Part shown: piece by piece, positions 29,629 to 48,892 of the stretch
Position numbering within the stretch: position 1 is the stretch's first letter
How the letters are laid out: each line of letters begins with the position of its first letter
Source of the DNA: Luidia sarsii
Taxonomy: Eukaryota > Echinodermata > Asteroidea > Paxillosida > Luidiidae
DNA: 64,000 nt
Reading direction: 5' to 3'
Assembly: GCA_949987565.1 (NCBI GenBank)
Contig: OX465110.1
Coordinates: forward strand, 17,710,394-17,774,393
The notes under the pieces: generated by a model
What the model was told of the DNA's origin: nothing
What the model saw: only the letters and a program-made list of their open reading frames with translations
The model's database searches: none
Translations under genes and position numbers: made by a program

Positions 29629-31595
29629 GTTAATTGTGTACGAACAGATCTATTCCAGCAATAAAGCCGAGAATGTCGAGAGAACTGTAATAAGCCGACC
29701 GTGCAGCATTCGAATTCGCTATGATGACTAACGTAACGTTAACGAACACAAACGTGCGAGTGAAAGCGTATGTGTGTACTCCAAGATGGCGGATCTCGCT
29801 GTTTCTAGTAGCAACGTGACGTCAGTAAGAAGGGTCTGTACTGTTATTTATGGCGGGTAAGCTGCATTTACGAAAGACACATTGTCCGTGCGTGTAGAAG
29901 CACTACCTCCAGTTTTAATGAACCCACGCTCCGTCAGGTGATCAAGAATAATTGGCTCTCGTAAAATTAAGCTCCTTTTTTTATCCGAACTGCACGGATT
30001 GCTAATAATCTTTATTCTACAAAGCAATTGATACACATTTGCTGGAAAACTGTTTACTGACGTTTAATGACCAAAAAACAGGCACACACGTCTGAAAATA
30101 ACGGAGGGTCCGGCGTGGTTCGTTCACGGCAGTGCCTTTCTCAAAGGTAGATTTGGGACTTTTCGGAATGGTCCTGCCTGGATCGAAATGCTGGACCTCC
30201 ACATTCTGGGAAGTTATTTTTTCAAGAAGAAATTGCGGTGGCTACTGCAATCACCTCCAGCTTCATACCACAAACCACGGACCGCTTGTACTCTCTCTCT
30301 CTCTTCTCTCTCCCTCCCCCTCTCTCTCTGTCTCTGTCTCTGTCTCTCTGTCTCTCTCTGTCTCCCCCTTTCTCTCTCTTTCTCTCTCTCTCCCTCTCCC
30401 TCCCTCTCTCTCTACCCCGATGCCTCCCCCTCGCTTTCTCCATGCCTGCCTGTCTGCCTCCCTCTCTCCTTCCCTGCCTCCCCTCTCTCTCTCCCTTCCC
30501 CATCCAAGCCTCTCCACCTCCCTGCCTCCCTCCCCTCTCCATCTCTGCCTCTCTCCCTGCCTCCCTCCCCTCTCCATCCCTGTCTCTCTCCCTGCCATTC
30601 CTCCAAGCCTGCCAGTCTCCCTCGTCCCCCTTCTCCCTCCATGCCTCTCTCCCTTCCTCTCTCCTTCCCCTCTCCGTCCATGCCTCTCTCCCTGACTCCA
30701 TCCATGCATGCCTGCCTCCCTCCGTCTCTCCTTCCCTGCCTCCCTACCTGCCTCCCTCCCTCTCCCCTCCCTCCACCCCTGCCTCTCTTCCTCCTTGCCT
30801 CCCGTCCTTCCTGCCTGCCTGCCTGCCTCCCCTCTCCCTCCATGCCTCTCTCCCTGCCTGCTGCCTCATTGCCCCCTGTCTCCCCGTCTCACTGTCTCCC
30901 TCCCTCCTCGGAGTGGAATGCGCCATCACCGTTTGCCTCCCACTTTGACGAATCCGTCTGGCGACGTCCACAGCGACTCGCAGAAAAAAAACCCGAAAAA
31001 AACCAATCAAACAAGAAAATCAAACAAAATTAATGGTTGCATCTGCGAAATGTAACCGGCTGTGCACACAATGCCCTTCTCTTCCGCACTATACGGCGGA
31101 CGAATCAGAGCAAAATTAATTTCAGGTTATGCAGACACATACACGCCGATGCGACCGAAGCCGGCGCACACCTCCACAGGAGGGGGACGGGGTAAGTTAA
31201 TGAGATGTCCTAGGTACCGAAGGACGGTCATTCCGTGCTGCTTCATCGCCCGTGTGTGGATTGTTAACGGCACACCTGAGTGGACAGGCGGAAAACCTTC
31301 TCGATTTTTTGTTATTTTTTTTTGGGGGGGGAGAGAACGGGAATTGACTGAAGGAAGCACAGCTTCACAAGGCAAAGTGGATGCAGTGGACGTTGTCACG
31401 CCGAAGATATTTTTTCTCTCGCTGTGAACTTGATGAAGTGGCGGTGGTTCCCGATCGCTCACCCACGCACCCCATTCGAAGAAGTATTTCTCTCACTCTC
31501 TTTCTCCACGCGATTTTGGTGTGAATGTGTTCTTCAGCTCGATCGATTTCTGGACAGCGATTGATCCGCGATTCGGCGTTTTGCTTTCGTCAGTG
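29629..31595. other. Spacer upstream of the class C GPCR
   Basis: It holds CCAAGATGGCGGAT and GTGACGTCAG words near 29780-29825, a family F motif at about 30100-30190, and the C/T tract listed separately. The last 500 bp are the putative GPCR promoter and 5' leader; no TATA box is evident. Confidence 0.4.
30286..30945. repeat. CTCTCC/TGCCTCCC low-complexity tract
   Basis: A 660-bp pyrimidine tract. The frames of 115-281 codons on both strands are artefacts. Confidence 0.9.
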
Positions 31596-38001
<6,406 letters not shown>

Positions 38002-38250
38002 GGCAATTCTGATTCTACGAGTAGAAGCACAATGTGAGGAGTCAGTTTCCCACCCTGTTTTGTGGTTACAGCCCTCCCCTATTGGAAAGTTGGGTGAGCA
38101 GCTTTCTTTGAACACTGGGGTTTTCTCGTCCAAGCCTCTGGCTTTTATAGACCGTACCTTCACTCATTTGCATTTCTATTCAGACTTTTTTGTCTTAAAA
38201 TTTAGTGGGCCTGACGTTTCGATCCTAGCAGGACCTTTCTCAAAGGCAGA

Positions 38251-38450
38251 NNNNNNNNNNNNNNNNNNNNNNNNNNNNNNNNNNNNNNNNNNNNNNNNNN
38301 NNNNNNNNNNNNNNNNNNNNNNNNNNNNNNNNNNNNNNNNNNNNNNNNNNNNNNNNNNNNNNNNNNNNNNNNNNNNNNNNNNNNNNNNNNNNNNNNNNNN
38401 NNNNNNNNNNNNNNNNNNNNNNNNNNNNNNNNNNNNNNNNNNNNNNNNNN
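38251..38450. other. Assembly gap (200 N)
   Basis: Exactly 200 N, flanked by a family F motif on the left and the right end of a family E element (CTGTGCCGGGTCACA) on the right. Confidence 1.
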
Positions 38451-38629
38451 CGAAAAGTGTTTTGGTGGGATAATCCTCATGTCGCTGTGCCGGGTCACAA
38501 ATAATAGAAAAGGCATTTCGTAAACTCAAAAAACTGGAGGACCCTACGTTTCGATCCCAGCAGGACTATGATTATTATCAACGGGCGAATAACTTTTTCT
38601 ATACTGCAGTCGATCGCCGTGAACTCACC

Positions 38630-38940
38630 ATCTACGGGCTGGGTGGCTTAGCTTAGGTGGTAAGGAAATACCGGTGCGAAAAACCCGCAAAGGTCTCGGG
38701 TTCAAGTCTAAAAATGTCTTTGCCGTTTTACAAAATTGACTAGAGCATTAAATAGGTTTTGCCCTTGCTCGACGTGATAAACACTGAATGCTCAGTGCTT
38801 TGCCCGATGCCTGATGACAAAAAAGAAAAACTTTCAGGCAGCTCGGGTGGGATTCGGACCCGCAACTCCAAGTTCTACTGAGTGCATTCAGTGTTTATCA
38901 CGTCGAGCACGGGCAAAAACCTCATTGAATTATACAATCA
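38630..38940. repeat. SINE-like fragments (families A and B)
   Basis: A tRNA-like segment GGGTGGCTTAGCTTAGGTGG with GGTCTCGGGTTCAAGTC is followed by family B words (CTCAGTGCTTTGCCCGATGC, GCAGCTCGGGTGGGATTCGG). Confidence 0.6.
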
Positions 38941-39056
38941 TTCTCCTCAACGCAAAAAAAAACTTGCATAGAGTAATAGGCCCTAATGTGCAAAAATGGT
39001 GCAAACTGCTTACTGACTAAAGTGACCCAAATGCTAATGACAAAAATTTATCTGCC

Positions 39057-39888
39057 ATTAAAGCCACTACACAACATTGGTCGAGGTCGAAAATAGCATC
39101 CATACGTTGTCTGATCCAACATATGCATGAAATAGCACACCTGGGAAAATTTCAGCTCAATCCGCCTACCGAGTCTCGAGAAATCGTGAAAACCGCTTCA
39201 TTTGTTTCGCGAAAATGCACCATTCAACGCCGTACTATTCCGAAAAAATAGTTTAGATCTCGGTGAGACGTAAACTGTTTCTTTTACTCATTTCTCCTGG
39301 CCCAAAATACAACATTGTAGGCAGAAATATTTCAGTGAGAGGTTTCTACCATAACCATCTTCAAACTGTATAAGTTTCAGAGTGATTATACAAAAATGTT
39401 GCAAACTGCTTACTGACTAAAATTACCAAAAATGCAAATCTCAAAATTTAGTGGCCTGACGTTTCGATCCTAGCAGGACCTTTCTCAAAGGCAGAGTGAC
39501 AAGGACAAAACAGATACATGTACACGAAGGAAGGAGGAAGAGAGTGAATAGGACACAGATGAGAAACAAAGGACAAAGAGTAAAGCTGGTAGGGTGAGAT
39601 CAAAGGGAAGGGCAAGTAGTAGGGTAGGGATTAGTGAGAAGAGGGGGAAAGATCAAAGAGAGAAGTGTGAAGGAGTGAACACAAAAGAAGGATTATCAGA
39701 AAGCTGCATGGTGTTAGTCATTATCCTCCTGGATGTTGAGACCATGTGGTTGAATAGTCCGAAGACGCTTCATCCACATTTTCTCACGGCTAAGTAATGG
39801 TATAAGTTTCAAGTAAGTGTATAAGTTTCATGTAAATCTGCGAACATTTCTGTTTTTCGATCTTACCAATGTTGTGTAGGGGCTTTAA
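39057..39888. mobile_element. Family C element with nested insertion
   Basis: The left end CCACTACACAACATTGGTCG and the right end TTACCAATGTTGTGTAGGGG are about 830 bp apart. The middle holds a family F motif (39450-39495) and purine-rich DNA. Confidence 0.7.
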
Positions 39889-40551
39889 GAATGATCCCGC
39901 TAGGATCGAAATGTGGGACCCTCCTTAATTTTGATATTTTTTTCTTCAACATATTATTAAAAACTTCTTGCAGTCATCCATGCAAATGGTAGTGGAGTGC
40001 CAGGCTCCATTATTAGCTGTCATGAAGGCACAGCCAGGGATGGCAATTAATTGTGACCATTAAATATCAATATCGATTCATTTAACAGTGTGATGAAGGA
40101 CTCAGTCACTGGAAAATTGACACAGTCGCTGCTCCCAAGGGATCAGCACCTCGGCAGTTCAAATTCAATAAGCCACGTCATTGAAAATAACGCTGGCAAA
40201 TGGAGTAGAAGCAACTGGCTTCTTCTGTGCGAGAGGGGCGTGTAGTAAATCAATAAATTTTGTATAATATTATAGCAAAATGACAGACACTCAACAGAAT
40301 TCAGAGTGAGCCTTTGCGTGAAGCCAGTTCTGTCTTTTGTCGGGATTTTTGGGGGGCGCACACAGCGTGGAATCGAACTCCTGTGACCACGGTGAAGCAC
40401 CATATCGTGGCATCCTGGTTCTGATCATGATTGTGTCTGATGATTGGACTTCTGGTCAGGATCATGTGAATGCCACCAGCAAAGATTCCTCTCCACTCTA
40501 TACGTCAGGGCTGATGACATTTCATACCAAAGCAGATGGCCTCCCCCTCTC

Positions 40552-40732
<181 letters not shown>

Positions 40733-40994
40733 AAGCTGTAGATCTAGTCACGGGTAACAATGCGGCAAGAAGATGAACGCATAAGGCATCGGTAATTGGA
40801 AACAGTGGAAATAAAATTGGCTGCAATTACCGGCTGTCAAGGCTGTCACTTCAGGCATTGACGATGCAGCGGGGAATGGGATGCTGAAAAATTCTAGTAA
40901 TAAAAAAGTCCTTTTTTTTTTACTCCAGTAGATTATGCCTACTTACAAAAGCCCCCATCCATGAAATAAACGGATAACAATCCAGCAGAAGTTT

Positions 40995-41126
40995 GCTTAC
41001 AATGTTTTTAAACACATGAGTCTGGTGACAATGCAACCTCTTCAAATCACGTAGGCATATAGAAGGCCTACGTGAATTGGAGAGGTTGCTTTGTCACCAG
41101 ACTCATGTGTTAAAAACATTGTAAGC
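40995..41126. repeat. Hairpin with about 62-bp arms
   Basis: The left arm starts GCTTACAATGTTTTTAAACA and the right arm ends TTAAAAACATTGTAAGC. A few mismatches and a short loop (ATATAGAAG) are visible. Confidence 0.9.
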
Positions 41127-41324
41127 AGACAGTACAGGTACTGAATTATTGAGGCATATAAGCGTCTCGACGTATGACGCTTAACCACCGTGGCTAAGCT
41201 ATAAGTGCGCATGCGCGAAGCCAGGTTTTTCTGAGGCCTCCCGCATCCATTCATTCATTCATTCATTCATTCATTCATGCATTTCTCGGGTAGTTACAGG
41301 CACAAGCACGAAAAAACCATAACC

Positions 41325-41480
41325 CTTATCCTAATCCTAACCCTATCAACCCCAATCCTAAACCTAACCCTGACCCTAATCCTAATCCCAATTCTTTTCT
41401 ATCAGTAACGCTAACCCAACCCGAACTCCAACTCTGTCCGTAACCATAACCCAAACTGTAGCGCCGTAAGCCTAACCTAC
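41325..41480. repeat. Degenerate CCTAAC/CCCTAA tract
   Basis: Words such as CCTAACCCT and CCTAATCCTAATCCC recur, resembling an eroded interstitial telomere-type repeat. Confidence 0.7.
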
Positions 41481-42234
41481 GCTGGTTTACAAAACACGTC
41501 CTTGTATAGTCCCCACACAATTTACGGGGTACCAGCATGGCTGCATATGTCGGTTCTCTTATATATCTCGAATTATTATTGTTACAGGCTGCCGCCATTT
41601 TGGTCGGGTACGAAAGCCTATTGGCCGTCCTCGACCCTTTACGAGGAGGGCGCCGCATACGACTTCGTCTCCGTCTGACAAAACCCCGAAAAAAATCAAG
41701 GTTGTGGTTTGTCGCCGAAATTGACGGTTTGTTGGCTTGTTAAACACAGGGTGTTCACCAAGAAATTGCGGCCAGGCGCTTGTTTGTGGATGACTGTTGC
41801 ATTATATACAAGACAAATCATTATGACGGAAGCCTAAAATATAACTAAGCCCGAGACTAAGCTATTGAATGCAAAAAACTGTTGCAAATTGCTCACTGAC
41901 TAAAATGACCTGCAATACATCAATCTCAAAAGAGGGCCTGACGTTTCGATCCTAGCAGGATCTGGCCCCGAGACTTAGCCTTCATTTCGTACTGAACGGC
42001 CATAGTCGCCTGACGTCACGCCGAGGTGAATCGGGTGCTACCATGGCAACAGACTCACGCTTTGCTACCGACCATGTTTGAAACGATTGTTGGAAAGTCA
42101 TCGGATATGTAGGGGTTGGGAAACGAAAATAGCTACAAATACAAAATGGCGAGTCTCACTCGTAGGCCTATGTGTAAACGATGCATCCAATTCAGCAGGC
42201 AACCATTTTTTAAGTTCTATCTCTGTTTTATTTC

Positions 42235-42404
42235 AGGAGACTTAAGGCTTTGCATGGTGGGTGAATCAATATAGGAAGGTTTGCGGTGAACACCATGTAT
42301 CAGGTCTCTTAAAGGAAGAGGTATGGTTCTCAGGTTCTTTTCAGAACCATACCTCTTCCTTTAAGAGACCTGATACATGGTGTTCACCGCAAACCTTCCT
42401 ATAT
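42235..42404. mobile_element. Foldback element copy 2 with perfect 60-bp inverted repeat
   Basis: Arms 42271-42330 and 42343-42402 are perfect reverse complements (60/60) around 12 bases. CTGTTTTATTTC occurs just outside both ends (42223-42234 and 42406-42417) and looks like a target-site duplication. Confidence 0.85.
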
Positions 42405-43475
42405 TCTGTTTTATTTCGATGAATTTGCGCTGAAAACAAGGAGCGTTTACGTGCCCTAAGCAAACTGCACGGACGATTGGGCTCCTACAGAAGCAGCTTG
42501 AACCCGCAGGAAGTGACAAGTGTGACCTCAGCAGGAAGTGACGTCAGACTATGACAGTATTTTTGCATAAGCCTAGGTATCCCTGAAGTAAAATTAGTGT
42601 AAAATGTAATATCTTAGTAGAAAAAATAGAGTAACTGCTGTTGCGTAATTAGCACGAGCAACTTATTGTTATAATAATGCAGTAATCTTTTGTAATTGAT
42701 TGAAATAATGGCGGTGGTGGTGAAGTGACACGGGGACGAAGTGCTCATGGGACGAAAGAGGGCGCTATTGTATGAAAAACTTTATCGGCGTACACCAAAA
42801 TAATGTACATACTATTTCCGACCGTTAGAATTATAAAGCGCACAACAGCACATGGCAATTCATCTCTGTGCACCCTATTAAAGAGAAATACTTTTCGAAA
42901 ATCTTGCTGTGAGCTTGTGTTTTCAATTATTTCTATGACTTTCTTACCTGTGTTTAAGAAGCCGAAGTTGAACTTGAACCAGAGTCACTCAGCCGTGATT
43001 TCGGAAGAAAAAAAATCCGTTGGCCCTCCTCCGAGCTTGCTCCATCTTGGACACACGAAGTTGCTAAAATCCAGCTCGTAGTTGTTGTTTTTTTCCAACT
43101 CGAAACAGAGAATCAAGTTATGCTCGAGCCGTACGGGCCTTCGCCAATGGTTCGAAAAAAAATAACAAAGTTTGGCTCGCATGTCGGGCAGGGCGCCCTC
43201 AAGAGTCCAAAGTGCGCGAACCAGACGGTCCGACAGCTGATAAACAATGAAAACTGCGTGACTGGCGATCGAAACGGAGAAGGTGTTCTGGGGACTTCTG
43301 GTGGAAACAAGGACCGATCGACGACCCCAAAGATGTCGGGCGAAATGGCGCCAGTTAGTTCCCGTCCTTTCGAAGTCGGTGGTCCAGTCGAACTCGTGAT
43401 TTGCTCTTGAACGTCTGGTAAAACTTGGCCGTTTCTGGTTTGTTTCTGTGTGGAGTTTTCACACACAAGTCAGTG

Positions 43476-43569
43476 ATGGCGGAGGACGGGGTCGGTGTCG
43501 GGGACGTGCTCCTGCTTCTGGTGTCGTTTTTCACCTCCCTGGTCGTGGTGCTCATCTTCATTGTCATAG
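43476..43569 (+). CDS. SMIM13: SMIM13 exon 1
   Basis: Thirty-one codons plus one base end at GTCATAG|GTAAGC. It encodes the lumenal start and the transmembrane helix. Confidence 0.88.
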
Positions 43570-45136
43570 GTAAGCATTGTCGTGTCTCTTGTGGTGAACT
43601 AAGACTAGAGTAAGAACATTGGTTCATTGTACTTTGTACATGTATCCTCCAATAACCGGTTTTCGACGATATAAGGACTTTTCTTCAAACTGAACAATGT
43701 GGACGAAAGTATCACACTAAAAGAGGTCTCAGTTACTTTCTCCACACCACAGACTATTAGAATAATCATAGAGAAGGTTGATCAAGCCTGTCACTTCCGT
43801 AAGATTACCCGGTTTTGTTGACATCCGCGGCGCACCGCGCAGTAAGCATCGTCACCTATTTTCGTTGGTGGTGTTTAGTAAGGTGTCCCAGTGCAGCCAA
43901 ACGCAAAATAAATTCTTATAATAACTCAAAATGCTGTGTGGCACTGTAAAATTCTTCCCTGTATGTTTTTTTGTGTTCATCTTTGTTTTTGTTTTTCCAC
44001 ACTGCTTCTTACACTTTCCTCAAATCATTCATAATTTATGCTTAAAACGTATTGGTCTGGTTGATGTCTTCTTTTGTGACGTTTAAAAAAAACTCCACAA
44101 TCCTCTTTCTCGCTGCTTCTTCAGTTATGACCTTTCCCAATGTCACTCCAGAGACACATTTCCTCCTTCTTGGTACTTTCTCTAGCTGCCCTTTTATTTT
44201 TTTCATTTAAAAAAAAAGCCTATTGGGCCATGTTACTTTTTGTCTTTAAATAATAATAAAAAATAAATTTTAAAAAATATATAAGCGAGACGCCCTATAG
44301 GAGATTCCATAGTTTTTACCCTGAACGGACTGCCTCAAGTTGCGTGATATATTTTTTTTCTACGGATGTTGGGGTTTGTTATGGTACACTCAGATTTTTT
44401 TTAGGACCAACAATAAAGAAAACTGGAGCTTCGAAGCAACTGCCAATTTTGTACCTAGGAAAATAGACCCCAAAAGAGCAACTTTTTGATTAACACGAGT
44501 TTGGCCAACTGGAAAAGCCTTAAATGTCCACATTTTCAGTGACGGACAAGAGCAGGAAACCAACTGTAAGATACGAAGCCTGAGATCGTTATACGTAGTT
44601 GTTTTCATCGTGCGATGTGATTTAGAAGGCTAAGCGTCGAAAACGTGTAGCGTCGAAAACGGGGGTTCCCACGATACATACACAATTACAGCACTGCAGC
44701 ATCTCAGCCTCAGCTCGTAAATCACCGATGCTAGAATCTATCAACTAAGTCTTTCTACCCCTATCTGAGATAAGTGTCTGCTTTGGTTGGATCCCAAAGA
44801 TTAAAAAATAATAATAATAATACTAATCTGTGTTGACTACCCGGGTTCCTTCCAGGTTGGTACATCGTGTGGGTGGCCTTCCTCTCCCGCTTCAAACTCA
44901 TGAGGGAGCTCTTGTCGGTCGGCGACGAAGACCGGCCCAAGGAGACCAAGGAGAGGCGGGCCACGCCCGAGGAGCAAGTGCCCCGCCCGGCCCGGGGCAT
45001 GGCGGCCACGCCCGAGGTACGGACAGCGGAGGAGGAGGAGGAGGGAGGAGGAGGAGGAGGGATGCCAGCGGTCGAGAGGCCTTCGTCTTCGGCCGTCAGA
45101 CGAACGAGGAAACTGGCCAGCCAAACGGCGACGTAA
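43476..45136 (+). CDS. SMIM13: Small integral membrane protein 13 homologue
   Basis: Two exons (43476-43569 and 44856-45136) join in phase 1 to give 124 residues. The start ATG follows CAGTG and begins MAEDGVGVGD. One transmembrane helix (VLLLLVSFFTSLVVVLIFIV) is followed by GWYIVWVAFLSRFKLMREL, the conserved juxtamembrane block of SMIM13 (UPF0766), then an acidic, Arg-rich soluble tail. The human protein is about 90 residues; the extra length here is the low-complexity tail with an [11 protein letters not shown] run. The splice site falls inside the Gly of the GWY motif. Function is unknown in the family. An AATAAA at 45428-45433 is a candidate poly(A) signal. Confidence 0.88.
44856..45136 (+). 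CDS. SMIM13: SMIM13 exon 2
   Basis: It starts after CCTTCCAG, encodes WYIVWVAFLSRFKLMREL and the polar tail, and ends at TAA 45134-45136. Confidence 0.88.
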
Positions 45137-45427
45137 CAAAACTGTGGGTTTTTGTGAGGAGGAACTCCGATCGTCACACACTGCGCTCAGCCAACTAATG
45201 ACGGGCTCAGCCACACCACAGTCTGTTTCAGCCACGAATTTCATAGGAAACTAAAAAAAAAAAATATAAGATTGAAAATCTGAACCTGCAAAACCACAGA
45301 TGGCCATCTTACAAATTGACACTCGCATAGATGCTCCCTTTGTGTTCAAAGGAAGATTGTTGGTGGTGTTAACGCCCCCTTCTTTTTGACTGCGGCCTTG
45401 GGCATGGGGAGCCCACATTTGTTTGTG

Positions 45428-45433
45428 AATAAA
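45428..45433 (+). terminator. Candidate poly(A) signal of SMIM13
   Basis: AATAAA lies 292 bp after the stop codon. Confidence 0.5.
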
Positions 45434-46544
45434 GTCCGTTACCAGCCTACAGAACTCGGCTTAAACAGCCACGGTGAGAGTGAAGTGCGCCCTCGCTTGG
45501 TGGACTTAAGCCTTGGGTTAGCCAAGGCAGCGTTACATGTACCCATGTACATGTACCAGGGTACATGTACCGGTATGTGGTTGATGCATGAAGCTTGGAG
45601 CAGTGGACGAGGAATACATCCTGCTGTGGGATTCTAAAGGCCAGCAAATCCACTGCAAAAACTCTGGGTGGGAGGCCATGAAATGCCTCTATTAATCCCA
45701 TGCATGTGTACTTTCAGTCCCATGGACCATATGTCCTCATTCGAGATTGGTTGTCGGTGTATGTTTTACATGTATGATTATCCTAAAACTGGATCAGTAT
45801 GCAACCAACATTTCTGTGTGGGGGATTTTTATTAAAAGAGATTTAATGACTTCATCATCAGACAAACAAAGAAAAGGAAACCTGCCAGATTTTTTTAACA
45901 AACAACATGGGGAAATCAAAGATTGAATATGATTATATCATTCATAGTATGTGGAAATTGCCAAGAAAAAAATTTGAATGGGCCAGGACTCGAACCTGAG
46001 ACCAATAGCTTAATGCACCTGTGTATTTTTTAAAGTCCTTATAAAGATTATAGTAATTGACTACACTTTTTAAAAGTGCTTGCTGACTGCTTGCCGAATG
46101 CAAATGTGGAGGGTGTGACGTTTCCATCCTCGTCAGGACCTATCTCAAAGGCCGACGGATTCTGAACGATGACAGGCCGCAGCTCTGATGCTTCCAAATT
46201 CAAGCATGGTCGTGGTAGGGTCAGGGTTAACCCCTTGCGGACGGGATTATCTTAGTGCCAATGGCTGTCGCAGGGCCATTTCCAAAAACTCACTAAACAA
46301 TCGGAGAACAATATACCTGCCAAAGAAATCGATGAGTACACTCATTTGTATCAGCGAATCAAATGATGGCACAATTCGGAAGTCTGTGTGGCTTTTGTCA
46401 AGGGATTATCAGCCCTTTAAAGAGGGGCCCTTTGTGTGTAGTACCATGGAGCGTAGGCTCTTTAAATGTGTGTAAGAAGCGTGTGTACTGATGAGATATA
46501 TATGCAGACCGACGTATGAAGCTCAATATTTTATTGAATCTTCA

Positions 46545-46627
46545 ATTAGGGGGTTGGGGGTAGGGGTAGGGGGTATGGTAGGGGTAGGGCGTAGGGTAGG
46601 GATAGGGGGTAGGGGGTAGGGGTAGGC
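46545..46627. repeat. (GGGGTA)n-type G-rich array
   Basis: Units GGGGTAGG and GGGTAGG give many G3-5 runs on the plus strand with quadruplex potential. Confidence 0.85.
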
Positions 46628-47282
46628 AACAGTCTTACATCGTTTCGTTCATTTTGCAGGGAAACATTTAGCTCCGCCGTGGCCAACAAAAATCGCCCAT
46701 TGAAACGTGTGGGATTCTATTCGGGGATTGAGCTTCATACGTATGCACGTATATATAGTTCGTACTGATGCCCTTTGACCGCAGACATGCCTCCACTCCA
46801 GCAGACAAATCTTCAAGGTGGACGGCCCCAACTGAGCGTGCAACTGGAAGTGGGTGCCATTCCACAGTCTGTCCAATTCATGTGGCAGCTGACATCAAAA
46901 CAGGTGTTTGTCACGCTGAATATTGCTGAAGAGTCTTTTGTTTAAAATTTGGACAAGAGTGGCGTCCGTCTTTCGAAGGTCTCAGACTCTATTGGTTTTC
47001 TGCTGAAGACGCTATGAAAGAGTTTTAATGCACAACTGTACATCACATCCACAATTTTTTTTCTCAATTTCTGGAATGAACCGACGAATCAACTTGTTCA
47101 AGTTGTTCCTTAGCTTAGTTTGTGTCTCGTTTAACTGAATTTTAGCTTCACTTTTCCCTTTTAAAAAATAAAATTATAGTAATGTATTCTTTTTCTGAAA
47201 AATAAAGAAACCACATTGATTCGTAATGGTTAACAGAAAATGAAGTATCCTGGTGTGATATTTTCATAATTACATGTAGCTA

Positions 47283-47409
47283 ATTTGCATATTTGCATTT
47301 TACTTGCTTACCTATGTATTGCATGTTTGCATCTGAATGTAGATGTTTGCATAATTATTTGCATATTTACATTGTTTGCATATCTGCATATTTACAGCAT
47401 AATTTGCAT
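47283..47409. promoter_or_regulatory. Cluster of four POU octamers
   Basis: ATTTGCAT occurs at 47283, 47291, 47357 and 47402, with several TTTGCATA near matches between. Confidence 0.4.
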
Positions 47410-48051
47410 ATAATGCACTTCAATTCTGCATACATTAGAATGAAAATACAACAACTCCAGCACTTACTCTTCATTCATGGACAATTTATTTACACTCATT
47501 TCATTTCTGGGTGTTTTTTTTCTCTCTTGTTTTTTTACAGGAAAGAACTGACCCTGTAAGCAAGCATTTTTGTTAACTTACATCTTTCAATCAGCATCAA
47601 TTTTATAACCACTTGGCCTATTCTGACAGACCATGCCAAGGGTGAAAAGATAAAGTCACTTTCAAGAATTTCCAAGTTGCAGAAGAAAAAAAAAGCAGTG
47701 ACGTACTCTTGGAGTATTTCACTATCAATTATATACATGTACTTCATATCACTCCACAAGTTTCTGGAGGGGAAACAAAAAACCCACTTTGCATTCATAC
47801 CTAAAGAATGCAATACACTTGGCACAAGCACAGAGGACAATCGCTGAAAGGCTGGAAAGAATCTGACGGAAAAATCGACCCTGTAGATGAGCTAAAATGG
47901 GCTTTTTCAACTGACTTGATAGGAATCTCACCAAAAATACTGATAAGAAATGAGCGATATTGTACTGCAGAAACAGTATTTTATAAGCTCTTTTATAAGC
48001 TCTCTGAAAGGCTGGGATGAGTCTGGCAGAAAGATAAACCGATAGACCCTC

Positions 48052-48345
48052 AGGGCTCGACCTTAGCACTAGCCAGACGGTCATTGTCTAGTAAAAACAG
48101 CTACGGGCTAGTAAAATGACCCACTTTGCAATCCCGACGGACTAGTAAAAAGTAGACAGCGGTGTGGAGGCAAAAAACAGTGCGAAAGTAGAAACTAATA
48201 ATTTGATTTACTTGACCTAATAACCTTGTATTAAATTCAATATTGATTATACAGGGGTAGTAAAACTTGCTGCGGGCTAGCAAAAAACTCAATTTACTAG
48301 CCCGGTGGGCTAGTTAAAAAAAAAACTTAAGCGCGAGGCTTGGAC
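48052..48345 (-). repeat. CTAGCCC repeat family G, copy 2
   Basis: It is the inverted counterpart of 20367-20670, starting GGGCTCGACCTTAGCACTAG and ending ACTTAAGCGCGAGGC. Confidence 0.75.
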
Positions 48346-48712
48346 CCTGTAGATGAGCTAATGAGCTTCAGCCACTGACTTGATAGAAACTCCACCGAAA
48401 ATTCTGATAAGAAATGAGTGATGGTGTACTACAGAAATGTATCTTATAAGCTCTTCTGGTCTTTTCTATTTGTTGTTGATTGCTTTGCATGCATTACAAG
48501 CCAGTCTCCACCTGAGAGAAGTACAGTGAGACCACGCAGTCTAACATCTTCATTGCTAAGTATTGCTGAGGATTATAAAAAAGGGATAAAACCATTTCAT
48601 CACACCGGTGAGAGTATGGACGGTCTTGGCTGAGAGAGAATAACGACTCTGCATCTCTAGTTTACAATCGTGGCGCAGATGCACTGTCTAGCTTATTTCG
48701 GAGATGTTATGA

Positions 48713-48892
48713 CAGTGGAACGTCGCTGTAAAGAACGTCGATATACTGATATACATTCGGCTACAACAGACATGTCCTTTGGCTCTCGACGTATACATCC
48801 AAAGATACGAGCAGCAACTGCTACAATGAACGACCGCTATACAGAACAATTTTCATGGATGCCGGGATGTTCATTATAGCGACGTTCCACTG
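48713..48892. mobile_element. Short TIR element, pogo/Tc1-like ends
   Basis: The termini are CAGTGGAACGTCGCTGTAA and the inverted TTATAGCGACGTTCCACTG. Confidence 0.8.

Noticed and set aside
46787..46945. A 52-codon plus-strand frame starting MPPLQQTNLQGG
   Set aside because: It has an acceptor-like CGCAG before it and a coding-like look, but no partner exon or recognisable family.
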